A DNA stretch of 64,000 bases from Neodiprion pinetum (GCF_021155775.2 NC_060234.1:18128526-18192525); one strand, 5' to 3'. Positions 1-12,162 are shown, numbered from the stretch's first letter. The notes: generated by a model not told the origin, from the sequence alone. Translations and numbers: made by a program.

Positions 1-209
1 CGGTCTCTGGAAGCGCATTGGTAAACATATTGTTACTAAGCTGATGTTCTTTCTGCCCTGGATGATCGGATCGACTACGTAGAGGATAGAATGAACATCC
101 TGAAGGATAATCGGTAATTGATGAAATAAATGAACGCGTAAAGTGAGCGAAGAATATAAATATTTTTAATTATAACGATTCGCCTGGTGCTTCAGAGAAT
201 GACCTTGCC

Positions 210-605
210 TTGGTCAAGTCATTGTTGAATGACTGCTCACTGGATATACCATTTGAAATTATCGACTTCTCCTTTGTTAGACTGGGCAAAGTGTTTGTAA
301 GTGGAAAACAGGGACCCCTACGCTTTTCTTTTAATTCCAAGTCCGACGTTGACCGGGTCTTTCTGAACAAGAGCTCGCTCGGAGGGGGTGGGCTTTTGAT
401 TAAGGGTGGTTTAACTCCCAAGCAACTTGCCACTTATAACAAACTTAGGCAGGAACTGAGATCCAGGATTGCCAAGGGAGAGCATGATCTTTTTTTCATT
501 GGTTATCGGAACCGCATTTTGTACATTGCAAAGAAGAAACGTGTCAGACCTTCATTGAGTACCGGGAAACAATATGTGATGATGAATGATGTCAGTGACG
601 AATAG
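210..605 (+). pseudogene. LINE ORF1 C-terminal fragment
   Basis: An open stretch of 131 codons, preceded (1-200) by frame-broken coding that includes a charged helical piece. It contains a pattern typical of LINE ORF1 nucleic-acid-binding domains: an RRM-like strand region (RPL-like GPLRFSFNSKSDVDRVFLN) followed by a conserved basic tail of the form TPKQLATYNKLRQELRSR, then a short motif ending in YIAKKKR. In these elements ORF1 protein is an RNA chaperone that packages the element RNA. The true start is upstream and broken. Its position just before the endonuclease remnant supports the call. Confidence 0.6.
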
Positions 606-639
606 ATTAAAGGATTGGCGAACATATCTCAAAATATTT

Positions 640-3168
640 TATCAAAATCTAAGGAGTTTGAATGTAAGGACAACCAAATTAAGATGAAGGATCAGGATTA
701 TTCTGGATTATGATCTTATTGTCATCACCGAAATGTGGCTATGTGACGATATAACTGACTCTGAACTTGGCCTTGACTCTTGAGTCTTTTAACGTTGCCA
801 GATGCGATAGATAAATAGTTACGAGTATTAATTTAAAATGTGTTAATCTTCCTTTTTTCGATATATCCTTCGAATGTTTGCTGGTAAAAATATTCTTTGC
901 TCACTCTTTTCTCTACGTCAGTTCGGTTTACATCTCTCTTAATGCCTTGGCTATATTCTTACTACATCAACTTCTTTGCTAGTCTTGTAAATTCCTTTGC
1001 TGATCAGGTCACTAGTGTTGATCTAGAAAATCATGGCAATAGTGCCACAAATTCATGCGGTAATGTGCTGGATCTTGTTTTCTCTAACTATCGAAGTATT
1101 ACGTGCGTTGTATCACCCGACCCTTTGTTTGATTGTGACCGGTTTCACTCCGCTCCTGGATCTCTTATCCTATTAGTATTTTTATAATGATTGAGCCGAA
1201 CGAAGAAATTTTTAATTTTAAGAAAGCTAATTTTGAGCTGCTACTTGCGGACTTAACCTGTTTTGGAATTGATCCTCCTAGTCATGATGATGCGTCGATT
1301 TCTAGTCTTAGCCGATAAATAGTTTAACTCTCTAAATACCCTTATTTCTAATTTGGTTGATAAATATGTTCCCAAATCTACCATTAGGCCGCATTCTTAT
1401 CCCAAGTGGTTCTCCGCTGAACTTCTCAGATCGCTGGGTGATAAAAAGTAGTACCATAAGTTATATAAGATGTTCAATTTCCAATATTGTTATAGTTTAC
1501 TTAAAGAAAGGCGATCTTTGTGTGAGACATTTTATGCTCGGGATGAGAATATTCACATCTGTAATGTTGAAGACTGTTTCTAGTGACCCCGAGTCATTTT
1601 TTCACTTTGTAAACTCGGTTAATAATAGCCGGTCCTTGCCTTCTTCAATGTCTGACGATTCTGATATTGCCAATGAGGGGCAACAAGTTGCTGAGCTATT
1701 TGCCAAAAAGTTTGGTAGTGTTTATGTAACGAGTGATCTCTTATCTACAAACGGTGATTTCGACTATCCAAATTGTGTTAATACGCTCCAGTTTAATGAT
1801 GCGAGACTGCAAAGGCTATTTCTGATTTGAAAGTTCACCCGCTATTGGTCAAAAGGTCCTCATCTTTTTTTATCCCTATTTTAGCGCGAGTATTTAAGTT
1901 GTCATTAGCACTTGGGTATTTTCTGGGCTATTGGAAACAGTGCTATGTCACACCGCTGTTTAAGAGGCGTCATTGCTCTAATATAATCAACTATATGCCT
2001 ATAATCAAATGTATAATTTCTAAGCTCTTCGATAATCTAGTTTGTAACTCATTCACGCAGTTTTTTCAAAAGTTTATTATACATGAGTAGCAACATATCT
2101 TTGCGTCCACACCGACTACATCATTCATAGTTTATGTAATGGAAACACAGTCGACTCTATTTACATTGACCTCGCCACTGCTTTTGACATTGTCAGCATA
2201 GAACTGCTTGTAAGGAAGCTTGCTGCCTATGATCTGGCGGGATCTTTGCTCCACTGGGTCAAACCATTTCTCAGTGATAGAGTTCAGTATTTGAAAGTTT
2301 TTAATGGTTTTTCTTCACCTATTAAGGTTACTTCTGGTGTAGGTCGAGGTACACACCTTGGTCCTTTGTTTTTCCCAATCCATATCAACAATATTAGCCT
2401 GGTTCTATAGTCTGTTAAGTTCTTATACTTTGCTGACAACGGCAAAATATTTAAGGCTACTACAAATCCGTATGACAGGATGACCTAGACTGCATGTTTT
2501 GTTGGTTCAGTCGTAACTGGTTAGTTTGCAATGTCGAAAAATGCTTCTGTCTAACTTTTGATGAGCTTCTGTCGACTACTGACTTAAGCTATTACATGCT
2601 TAATAACTCGCCTTTGAAGCAGGTCAATGAAGCCAAGAACTTGGGGGTCTATTTTGACAGTTCGGCTATGTCGTTTCCAAATCTCGCAGGAAAATTAATT
2701 TTGTCAAGCGATTCTCTTCATCGTTTAAGAATGTTGCTACTTTTCGTTCACTTTATTATTCGTTCATTTTTCCCTATCTGGCTTATTGTTCTGTTATCTG
2801 GAGGCCCTGGACCTTCACTGCTCCCTATAATCTTGAAAAACTCAATCACTTTTTTTTTTTTGCGGTTTGTGGCTTATAGAATTGGGATGCCCATGCATTT
2901 TCGTAATCATGACTACAGCATTGTTGCATCCACCCTGGGCATTCCTACACTGTCTTCTGCTATGTGCAGATTTGATGTGGTGTTTGCCTTTAAGTTTTGG
3001 GTAATAACATTGATTGTACTGAACTACTTTGTAAAATCTGTGTCTTTTTTTCCGGCTCGGTCTTCGCAGCACAACAATTATTTATTCTATCTTGATTATA
3101 ATCATGACTCTCAATCGCCTATTTGTAGGCTTTCATCGCTCTGTAACGAAAATGCTCGAATGACTTGA
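640..3168 (+). pseudogene. LINE ORF2 remnant: endonuclease plus reverse transcriptase
   Basis: The endonuclease part shows IVITEMWLCDD near 708-745 and GNVLDLVFSNYRS near 1058-1097, both hallmarks of LINE EEP-type endonucleases. The reverse transcriptase part shows WKQCYVTPLFK and a NYMPI-like motif near 1930-2010, IDLATAFDIV near 2160-2195, a GVGRGTHLGPLFF region near 2335-2370, and YFADNGKIF near 2430-2455. The last corresponds to the catalytic FADD box, with the second Asp replaced by Asn. The C-terminal reading frame is open from 2494 to 3168. Several frame changes and stops separate these blocks, so no active enzyme could be made. Confidence 0.8.
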
Positions 3169-3378
3169 CATATATAACTCCACCTTGCATTTGGTCTCTC
3201 GTCACTCACGCATACTGTTTTCATGTAATTAGCGACTCTAATATACTATTTATTTACATGTTATTACGTATTTGTTCTTCCTATGTACCGCCATGTAAAA
3301 TGCTTCGTTTTTTATTTTGTTATATTTGTACTATGTAAAAGGGTATTAACCCATTAATACATAAATAAATAAATATAG

Positions 3379-3893
3379 GTTTATAATGCTTTCGTCCCAC
3401 TTACAAAATAAAAATGTAATTTGTGATTTATTTATTTTACGTAAATAATAAAAAATCATAATTATACAGTGCTCAGCACTGTTTGTATTGCTCATTAAAA
3501 TATGAAAAACACTCTTATTTTTCAACGTGAATTTATAACGCACTTATCTTAATATGTAAACTCCCTATAACTGGAGAGTGTTCAAAAATATAATACACAA
3601 AGCAACAACAACAAAAAATAATATCGAACAGTGAACAAACATGTGTTATCGATGAAAGATGAAGGGGTTTGGTATTTTTTATGTGGAATTAATGAGCGAT
3701 CATAAGAGTTAAAAAAATAAATAAATAAGAAAAACCCAACCTTCTACTATTTATTATAAGAAACTAATATAAAACCCATGTCGTTATACTCAAAAGGAAT
3801 AATTGCAAACGTACAAATTACACTAATCATCTATACAAGAAGTCATAAGCATAATCAGCTTACAAGCAACGTTGATAAGAATTAAGTACTCAC
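3379..3893. other. Non-coding, probable prominin intron 10 sequence
   Basis: AT-rich sequence between the LINE tail and the donor of exon 10. I looked on the minus strand for a short acidic or Tyr-rich cytoplasmic tail exon in the required phase and saw none that is convincing. The open stretch at 3346-3543 on the minus strand has no prominin-like composition. Confidence 0.4.
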
Positions 3894-4015
3894 GCTTCGA
3901 CCAGTGGGCCTGGATATGGATCAGACTTCTGGTAAAGAGCACTGAGCTTAGCGCAGAGTATTATAGTCGGTATGAAGAGAACTAAGCACCATCCAACACT
4001 CGCCCAAAAACCGTT
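3894..4015 (-). CDS. prom: Prominin exon 10: TM5 and start of cytoplasmic tail
   Basis: Encodes residues 815-854 plus two bases. It starts NGFWASVGWCLVLFIPTIIL (vertebrate NLFWFGIG...LPALIF), then CAKLSALYQKSDPYPGP, equivalent to the vertebrate AVKLAKYYRRMDSED juncture. A strong donor (GTGAGT) follows, so the tail continues in a further exon not identified here. Read-through of the donor would give an alternative short tail, which I cannot exclude. Confidence 0.94.
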
Positions 4016-4593
4016 CTAAGCAGAAAAAAAATTAATCGTAAATAGCTAATTAGTACACCATAGTAAATATCTACTTTCAAGATTGCCATGTGATTAACAG
4101 AGTTAATGGATGGATTAAGAGAATATATTAAAAACTACGGTATATACCTAATTTTCGATTAAATCTTACAGGATGCTTCTTACGCTCATATTCGAGTTTA
4201 ATGATTAATTATTTATTCAACGATTCAGTATACAAGGGAGATAGAAACGGAATATAATTTTGACCTACTCTTTTCAAATATTGAAGCTTATATTGAGAAT
4301 AATAAGAAAATCTATCCATAACATCGATAAAACATCAACATCTTTTCTGTGCCCTCTGTTTTAAAAGTTTGAAAAAAAAAAATTTCGGAATCAGAGAATT
4401 CTTAAATACTTGAGTTTATAAAAAACGATCAGTAGCTAGTTACATTCAATAGTGGGAGAATGTAAAAATGCGGTAATTCATGTATTCTATGTCCAATTTT
4501 GGAAGAAAATTCTTTACTGTAGAATGAATTTTCCCAAGGGGTATTGATAATAATATTGAACAATCATAAGAAATAAATAAAATTTTTACTTAC
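4016..4593 (-). other. Prominin intron 9, no feature seen
   Basis: AT-rich intronic sequence between exons 9 and 10 with a good GTAAGT donor and CTGCTTAG acceptor. No repeat or reading frame of note. Confidence 0.7.
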
Positions 4594-4752
4594 AAATGGG
4601 TCCAAGATTTTGTTACATGAAGCAACGAGTGTTGCGTCGTACGCATTTGACACTGGGGCACATTTTCCAACTGTTTCCATGCCATTCGTAGCAACGAAAT
4701 TCATAAAATCATCCACTAGGCTGAGGAATTTGTCTCCGAACTTTTTAGCAAC
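4594..4752 (-). CDS. prom: Prominin exon 9: membrane-proximal second loop
   Basis: Exactly 53 codons, residues 762-814 (VAKKFGDKFLSLVDDF at the start, CNKILDPF at the end). The two cysteines near VGKCAPV and VASCNKI match the conserved CKP and LCSYIIDPLN cysteines just before TM5 in prominin-1. Both junctions are phase 0, with a GTAAGT donor. Confidence 0.95.
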
Positions 4753-4909
4753 CTATCATGTTGAAAGAAATATTTGTGATTATTAAGAGCCAGGTAATTC
4801 TGACCTTTGGAGATAATTTTTTAAATTTCTCTAATACTCTCTGAATGAGTGAAAGATGTGCGTTCTAAATATTTTTCTCCAAAGTTCTGTTAACCAAACG
4901 TTTACTCAC

Positions 4910-5465
4910 ATACTGAACATACTTCGGGCCCTCTTTGTTCAGTAACTTTTGTGCCTCGGTTGTCTCATTGACTAGATCATGTATCGCTTCCGTCATAGAG
5001 CTGTGATTAAACTTAATATGCTCTTGCAAAGTCAACGCATTGACGCTTAGTTGTTGGCTAAGCAACGTCATCGGGGTGACTAATGTTCTATGACATCGTT
5101 CCAAATTAATCGCATTGGTCTCAAGATTTCTTTTTATACCGTCATGTCCTTCCGGTAATTTTGCCGCCACATCTCTCAACTTGTTGGCGAGGTGTTCTAA
5201 GTTTAAATTCGTTATATTGTTTTCCAATAAGTCAGTGTACCGAGAGAACATGATTTCACTCAAACCACTCTGAGCCAAATCATTGAGCTTTGACCGAGCA
5301 CTGTCACTCAAAATGACAACCCCTGGGGAAAGATTTATTTTTTTTCGTAATTGTTGGATTGTATTGTTGATGTCGTAACGTTCTGTATAAGTATGTAAGC
5401 TTGTCAAATCGATTAAGTTCTCAAGTTTTAAGACCTTGTAGAGAGTTTCGTTTGCATGGCACATA
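4910..5465 (-). CDS. prom: Prominin exon 8: main part of second extracellular loop
   Basis: The largest exon (556 nt), residues 576-761. It starts MCHANETLYKVLKLENLIDL, equivalent to the vertebrate SDCKKNRGTYGTLHLQN area. It contains a long helical region with repeated Leu and Asn, several sequons (NET, NNT, NIT, NHS) and LAQSGL/LANKLRDVAAKLPEG, which corresponds to the vertebrate ACGIDRM...DLEAKANSLPPG block. It ends in phase 0 at GTGAGT after Tyr. Confidence 0.95.
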
Positions 5466-5579
5466 CTGAAACAGATCGGAAAGATATAAGCATAATGTGG
5501 AGAAAAGTTGGAAGTACTACGTAGGAAGGAGGATTTTTCGCGTTTTTTACTCCACAGACAGAGGATATGCATGACTTAC

Positions 5580-5795
5580 GTGATAATATAACTCATGTTA
5601 ATATTCACATCAGGTTTATTTGGATACAGCTTTGATTTTATCTGAACAAAATCATCGACCAAATTGAACATCCGGTTGTCTTTGGGATTTTTTAGCGGCT
5701 CACAAACGCCGCGTTGAATGATAACACCGGTAACCATGTGAGCCACAGTCACAATCATTAAAATACTGGTCAATAGAAATATAATCCACACTGCC
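5580..5795 (-). CDS. prom: Prominin exon 7: TM4 and start of second extracellular loop
   Basis: Encodes residues 504-575. TM4 is AVWIIFLLTSILMIVTVAHMVTG, then RGVCEPLKNP, which matches the conserved Cys-Glu-Pro after TM4 in prominins (vertebrate ICEPY). It ends NINMSYII with a Thr codon split by the intron (AC plus T). Introns 6 and 7 are about 101 and 114 bp. Confidence 0.95.
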
Positions 5796-5896
5796 CTGTA
5801 AAGCACAAAAAGATTAATTGGTGATACACTTACACCAAATTTATGAAAGTCGACACGAATGGTGGCAGGACTAATTGTCGTTACACGTATACTTAC

Positions 5897-6046
5897 ATCA
5901 TCAAAAATCGTGCACCTGCGCCCTTATTGCAACAATCGTCTCCGTAACCATCGGGGCGTTTTCCACAAACACCGCAGAGTAAACCGAGCGTCAAGCAACA
6001 TAGGACTGTCAGTAATATTCCAGATATCCCAAGTCCTACATAGTAC
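5897..6046 (-). CDS. prom: Prominin exon 6: TM3 and GLLCGVCG motif
   Basis: Encodes residues 454-503. TM3 is YYVGLGISGILLTVLCCLT, followed by LGLLCGVCG, which is nearly identical to the LGLLCGVCG of vertebrate prominin-1 and is the clearest family signature in the gene. The intracellular loop contains GDDCCNKGAGARFLM, matching the Cys-Gly-rich loop that precedes TM4 in the family. It is flanked by a TATTCCAG acceptor and a GTAAGT donor, with a two-base overhang. Confidence 0.96.
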
Positions 6047-6299
6047 CTGGAATAAGATAATCTTTTATGTTTCAACGATGTAAGAATTCAATATTTGTCT
6101 GAGATTTAAAATGATGAAGTCTTTCAGCTTTGAAAGCAAGAATTCCGTTCCAAGGAAATTGTGCGACTTTTTGTGTTGACGGAAATTATGTAACACGAAA
6201 TTCCAAAGAGAAATAACTGGATTGTTTCAACAGACCAGTTGTTTTTTTTTTTTTTTTATTGGTAGGCCATTATTAGAACATTTTCACATCAGACAGTTT

Positions 6300-7414
6300 A
6301 AAGGGATACTTTCTGGAAAAAAACTGTTTTCACATGCGTGAAAAAATTCGAAAAAATTGATGGATGTGTTATTTTATACTAGAAAACATACCCGTATCCG
6401 AATAACGTTGAACTACGAATCGTTGAAGAGATAAGAATATATTTTTTTACCTAAAAATTTAAATTTAAAAAAAATCCAACGCTCATTTTTCAGAATTTGT
6501 TTGCTGAATGCGTACACCAAATACCAGATGTCTGTATTTATTTTTGTAGAACCGAATTCAATTTTAAGATTTCATAAATACATTATTGGTAACAATGATA
6601 CTAGTTTTTAACATTAGCGTACGACTAAAAAAATATATGCTATCAACATTTTTTCCATACTTCGAAGATTGCTAACGTGATTCGAGCAGTGAAAAGGGTT
6701 ATTTTTGGCATTTGCAGAAAAAACAAAACAGTTATATACAAAATTTGTAATTTGAACATAGAATGGTATTGGAAATATACGAATGGAACAAAGTCTTATC
6801 GAGTTTAGTTTGATTTATTTACGATGAGGACAAAATCAGTAATATCTGAAAATAATTAACTTTTGCGCAAACTCACTGTACGACAGTCGCGTGAGACTTT
6901 CCATAATCAATAAATGAAACTAAATTCGATTATTATTTTACTTTATTCTATTCCATTTTCGAATTACACATTTTTTATATAACTTTTGTTGGCCTTTCTA
7001 CGGATACTAAGTAAAAAAAAAGTAAACCTCTCTGTTCCCCGAAGTATGTTATTATTCTTCAAATAAAGAAAAACATTTTTGCCGCATATTCTTGACAAAA
7101 TCCATAACAAATATCATAATTTTTATCATCGGCCAGGAGTGCATTTTCCGTATATCCAAGTCTTAAAAATGGATTCGCTCTTAGAAAAATCAATAGACAT
7201 CTGAAATTTGGTGTACCCGTTCAGTAAACGTATTCCAAAAAATGTGCATGGAATTTTTAAGTAAAAAAATTATCTTATCTCTTGAATGGTTCGTGATTCA
7301 TCGGTAATCGTATACGGGTATGTTTCCAGTAGAAAATAGTATTCAAACATGAATTTTTTCGAATTTTTATCACCCGTACGAAAAACAATATTTTTCAGAG
7401 GTAAATATCTCCTC
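6300..7414. mobile_element. Long fold-back (inverted-repeat) element in prominin intron 5
   Basis: The left side (from about 6305, TTTCTGGAAAAA, then GAAAAAATTCGAAAAAATT and AAACATACCCGTAT) is matched in reverse complement by the right side up to about 7410. Matching continues inward through the TACACCAAAT..CAGATGTCT block (about 6515-6535 left, 7195-7215 right), so each arm is at least 350 bp. Arms are diverged with small indels. No transposase reading frame is present, so this is a non-autonomous element of unknown superfamily. Confidence 0.75.
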
Positions 7415-7572
7415 AAACATTTCATAATATTCAAACTCTATCCTATACAAAGTTTTCAACTCAAATGCAGTTTTGTCGAATGCTGGTGCATCGCACCGAC
7501 CAATATCAGTGACCAAAATAAGGAAAATCGAAAAAAGTCGAACAACGTGATTACAAAAGCATTGAAACTTAC

Positions 7573-7868
7573 CGGTATTGGGAATATTGATTTATATGGG
7601 TGCCGGCAATATCAACATGGCGAATATATTTCGTATGGATATCGGAGCTGATTTTATCAAGTAACGATGTAATGTTGTTGGCGATTCCTTGCAGAGAATC
7701 ACCAGCTCGTCTAATGCTAGCACTGATAACAGGGATAGTCTGATTTACAGCGTGTTGAATGTCTTTCTGAATCTTGGCGAACGAATCCCTCCCTTGGCTT
7801 ACTTCTGAGACAATATTGCCTTCCATCAAAAGTGTTATGTTGTGCAGGGCATGTGAAACATCCGGCAG
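7573..7868 (-). CDS. prom: Prominin exon 5: distal part of first extracellular loop
   Basis: Encodes residues 356-453, beginning LPDVSHALHNITLL. It contains NIT and NQT sequons, a helical region with IQKDIQHAVNQTIPVIS, and RRAGDSLQGIANNITSLLDKI, which parallels the vertebrate segment VLNSIGSDIDNVTQRL. The acceptor follows TTATTATAG. The donor GTAAGT leaves CG, completed by G of exon 6 to give Arg. Confidence 0.9.
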
Positions 7869-9258
7869 CTATAATAATTATATTTTTCTTTTGATTATCA
7901 GAGTCTTTAGAGATGTCCATGAAAGTAAGAGATACATAGTGTGTTGTGATAAGAAGTAGGTTTCTAATAAATTGTATTTAATCAAAATTGGGAAAATGAT
8001 TGACCAAAGTTTACGGAAAACACCAAAATACGAAAGTATGATATATTTGATAAGTTATACTTGTTCCGATGACGGAGTAGCTCTTTCAGGGTGACCTTGG
8101 TAAAAATTTTGATAGACACGGACAGAAACGTAGAGAAAATGTGTCAGAAATTCTAAAGAAACAGGCAGAAGACTGATTCTGTGTATGCTTTCTATACGGT
8201 TTTTGACACAATTTTTGTACGTATCTATCTGCGTCTAACAGAATATTTACCAGATGGGTATTCACCCTATTGTGTATTAGAAAGCACACCGCTGTTTGTA
8301 CAAATTTTGGTATACAGTGGAGTTTGGTGGTCTTGTTGCAAAGTTTTATATTGAATGACAGAATAAATTAATACAACAAAGCCGCTATTTCGAAATGTTA
8401 ATTTAAAATTCAAAATGCAGCTCAGGAATGAGGAATGAAAATAATTGGTAATGCAATTTGTATAAAATTTGTTTTCAAGCTGTTTTTGAAGTTATTGATT
8501 ATGAATCTAACCTTTGGAGAATATATAATACACGTAAAGTATCGCACAATTGACAGCAAATTTCAAAAAATGATTTCCGATATAATAAGATGAAAACTGT
8601 TCCGAATGCAAACTCGATAAAATTTGAATATAAATATAACGAATGATCGATCGAAAATAATAATTGGTTTAAAATTTAAAAAGCTGCCGATTTTTAAGAG
8701 ATATGAATCTTTTCTATTTTTTAGATGAATCTATGATCCGAGACTGAATATAACCATGTGCTGATTTTTTTTTTAATGTGTTATAATTTCAATCTCGAGT
8801 TATATTCATTTGAAAATTGTGAATAGGATTTAAAAAACGATGATCTACGTGCTCTAGGACTTGATCATAAAAAAAAAACAAAAAAAAAAAAACAAAACTG
8901 AAACTGGCGAATAAGGGACTATTAATAAATGCTCAAAGAATTCAAATGACTATCGACACTCCTCATTGTTCTAAATTTCATTCAATCATCTCGAATTTCG
9001 AGATATTTTATCAGATGGACAGTTAACAACTCCTAAAACCTCTGAAAAGATACTTCTTGTGAAAACTACTGTATCTGTTATCTTGAAAGAGCGATTTTTA
9101 ATGTAGCAATTGATAGTCACATATGATTGGTCAACTAAATCCACTTCTTATGGTATAAATAACACTGTGACACCTAGATATAATGTTTGAAAAGTTGAAA
9201 AATAATAACGTGAAATAAAAAAGATAGAATGAATCTATAATATGCATGCTATGTAAGC

Positions 9259-9714
9259 CAGGGTTCGTACGATTTTTGGAATCTAAAATTCCCTGACTTT
9301 TCCAAGTATTCCAGCCCGAAAGTAGGATTCTTTCAGTAACCTTTCATGAAATATGCTGCTGATTATTGACAATTTTTTTACACATCAATATTAACACCTT
9401 CGATATTACCTAGTAACTAACTTACTGTCTGACTATCAATTTACAAAGGACAGACTGCGATTTTCCATAAGAAAAAAAAATTGAAAAAGGTTTGGCGTTA
9501 AGTAATATATTATATAAAATGTATGAAGTGGTGCGACGAAACAAAATTTTCGGTGCAATTTTTTTTTCCTAAGATCGACAGTACTTTCTATAAGAACGAG
9601 TTTATTTCTTCGACAGACTCAAAATTCCATTCACGTTTTTGAAATTTCCATACTTTTCCCTGCTGTAAGAAATTCCCTGATATTTCCAGGTTTTCCCTGT
9701 ACGTACAAACCCTG
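9259..9714. mobile_element. hAT-like non-autonomous element with CAGGGTTCGTACG ends, intron 4
   Basis: The left end CAGGGTTCGTACG and right end (reverse complement) CAGGGTTTGTACGTAC are followed on each side by runs rich in TTCCCTGA / TTTTCCCTG. This is the well-known architecture of a widespread insect hAT-type MITE whose termini read CAGGGTTCGTAC. Flanks share only a partial GTAA match, so the target duplication is decayed. No coding content. Confidence 0.65.
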
Positions 9715-10612
9715 GTAACATATGAGAAGTTCTCAGTGAACTATGACGTCAGCCACTTTCTTTCACCTTCGTCGATACTGATTTTTGAAATAAATTACCG
9801 AATGTATTTTCAAATAGTAATCATTGTAAAATCCGACCAATTGTGAGGAATATCGATGAGAGTTAGAGAAAGAAGCGACTCTTCACGGAGAATTCCTTTT
9901 ATATATCACGTATATCTATGTATATGCCTATATATGTATATGTATATATATATCTTTTACACGTAGCAAATGAAAACATGAATGATCGTAAGAGATAAGA
10001 TGTATTATGCTGATTGAAATTAAGTATGAATAATATATAACAAGGTGAGGAGGGTACATGCTACGCTTACAACTTACAGACTGAAGCTTTTTGGCGGGCA
10101 TGGAATGAAAACAAGTTTATATAATAAATTCAGAGATTTCTAAATTACATGTTACTTCAAATTTAATACTGGTTTTCGACATGTAATGAACATTTACAAA
10201 ATGAAACGCTGCAAAATCCTTATACGTTATATTGCTTGCAGATCTGACAAAATTCTAATGCGTACAAGAGAGTTTCGTCTGCTACGGCAATGAACGAAAA
10301 CAATCGTTTCAATCGTCTGAAACATTCAACAAAATATATGCATACGAGTGTGTTTCGTAAATTGGAAAGATTCACGTTGCGAATGAACAACAGGTACTCG
10401 AATAAGGTATACGAGATTAGGTTCACGGAACAAATACCATAAGCTAGGTAGCTGAAAATAGATTCGCTCTGGTGTTACAATATTACCTTTGATGACAACA
10501 GATTTTCACAAAGAACATCACAGTTGTCACATTTCAACGAAAAGCACTGAATAAAAGAGGGTTAAAATAAAGAGTCATAATCTACTTGGTGTATACATAC
10601 ATTATATATACC

Positions 10613-11313
10613 TATATATATGGGGCATACTATGATATCTCAATTAAGATTCTACGTTGATGTCTCAGATTAGCTTTATAATTTTTTGTATTTTCGAAAG
10701 TACACTACGTAAATCGCTGTCAAAATATTTTTCAGAATTTTTCAACTCAGCGTATCTGAAGTAGAAAAAAAAACCCCCAACTTTCTACAATATGAAAAAA
10801 TTTAGAAATATCTTATAAAATGTAACACAATTTTTGACACCTATTAGAAGTTCATCTTCTTTCATAACTTTTCGTAATTTCAAAAGATTAATAAGAAAAA
10901 TGAAAATAGAGAAAAATGATTGAAAAAATTTTATATTTTGCATCCCTGTAACTCTCTAAATAGACATTTTTCGGCCCATATAACGAGCCTATAATATGTT
11001 CATTATCATTTCAAAAGTGCTCTCGAATCAATTTTTTTTTTTTTTATCTTTAGAACTTATGAAATCTCCTTCTTTTAATAGATATCAAAAATTTTGCAAT
11101 ATTTTGTAAGATTTTTCAGGTTTTAGAAAGTTGTTTTTTTTTTTTTTTTTTCAAGTTTTTGAATCATAGTTCAGATACGCTGTGTTGAAAAATTATGAAA
11201 AAATTGCGACTGCGTTTTATGTCGTGTACTTTCGTACAAAAAATTATAAAGCTAATTTGAGATATCGACGTAGAATCTTAATTGAGATGTCATGGTATGC
11301 CCCATATATATAT
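10613..11313. mobile_element. ~700 bp fold-back element in prominin intron 4
   Basis: The left arm starts with a TATATATGGGGCATAC motif, then CTCAATTAAGATTCTACG and TTAGCTTTATAATTTTTTGTA. The right arm repeats all of these in reverse complement, ending GTATGCCCCATATATATA. Matching continues inward (CAGCGTATCTGAA left, TTCAGATACGCTG-like right) almost to the centre. No reading frame. Confidence 0.8.
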
Positions 11314-11582
11314 GTCTACTCTACATAAAATTCAATTAGATAAAAGCAGTTCCATTAAAAAATTCAACTACTATAATTTCCAAGTAAATACAAAACGATA
11401 GTGAACTACTTATACCTTCGGGAAATATCTATCCAGGTACTGCATGTAAATGGCAAAAACGTAATTTTTTTAATATACAAATGATTTATATTTTTGAACA
11501 CTCGGTGATATATTTTTTTCATTAACGCTGACAAGTTATTCGCATAAAGAAATGCAGTATTAATGGTAGTAACAATACTGAC

Positions 11583-11704
11583 CTTGTCAAAATGAACTTG
11601 AACAGCCATCCCGTTGACATTGTACTCGTTCCTAATTTCTTGACAGTACTGTATCGTACATTCTTTTAAAGTGTACAGCAAACTATTTTTCACCTGCCGG
11701 AGTT
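11583..11704 (-). CDS. prom: Prominin exon 4: first loop, Cys pair
   Basis: Encodes residues 315-355 (LRQVKNSLLYTLK, then ECTIQYCQEIRN). The two cysteines sit where prominin-1 has its conserved loop-1 pair (C-x-many-C after KTSLRSSLND), so a disulfide is likely. The acceptor is TTGCAG. The donor is the non-optimal but acceptable GTCAGT, in phase 0. Confidence 0.9.
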
Positions 11705-11809
11705 CTGCAATAAATATTCAAAACATAAGTAGGAATTAGTATTCGCAAGGAAGAAATGTTATTCCTGTAAACAAAAGCTGGAGAGAAAATGAAAATAAGT
11801 TATTCTTAC

Positions 11810-12162
11810 CAATTTCTAATTGAGTCGCATTAGTCCGTAAGCCTTGAGTGATATCCTTAATCATCTTCAAATCATTACCAATCTCACCAAGTCCAGAGAC
11901 GATATTATTCAGATTTGTCAGTGAGGCGGCGTCAGAGTATTTCGCTAACTGTTCCGTAACGATTCTTCCGCTTGCTTGGAGAATATTGTTCAATGTGTAC
12001 TCGAGTTGGTTGTAATTGGTGCCAAGTAAATTGTCAATTTCACGGGATGTAACGCGGAGGTACAATTGGACATCCTTTAGGTTAGTTTTAAGATTGTTCG
12101 GCAGTTCGTTAGTTCCTTCTTGCATGTATTCGTTTGTAACAAACGCACAAACGACACCAAAT
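11810..12162 (-). CDS. prom: Prominin exon 3: end of TM2 and first extracellular loop
   Basis: Encodes residues 197-314. It begins with FGVVCAFVTNEY, completing TM2, then a long helical extracellular stretch with many Leu/Ile/Asn at heptad-like spacing (for example NLKDVQLYLRV and LNNIVSGLGEIGND), as in the prominin first loop. It ends with a GTAAGA donor after one base (G), which joins AA of exon 4 to give Glu. Intron 3 is only 105 bp. Confidence 0.92.

Larger units (their letters stand above)
1..3378 (+). mobile_element. Degenerate non-LTR retrotransposon (LINE), 5' end beyond window
   Basis: Reading left to right there is a piece of an ORF1-like protein, an apurinic-type endonuclease region, a reverse transcriptase region and a C-terminal region, then a short 3' tail of TAAATA/AAATA repeats at about 3350-3378. 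This is the order and tail type of Jockey/CR1-like LINEs. All coding parts are broken by stops and frameshifts, so the copy is dead. It lies left of the last visible prominin exon, in the same transcription unit if the gene continues leftward, and in antisense orientation to it. The exact clade cannot be fixed by eye. Confidence 0.85.
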
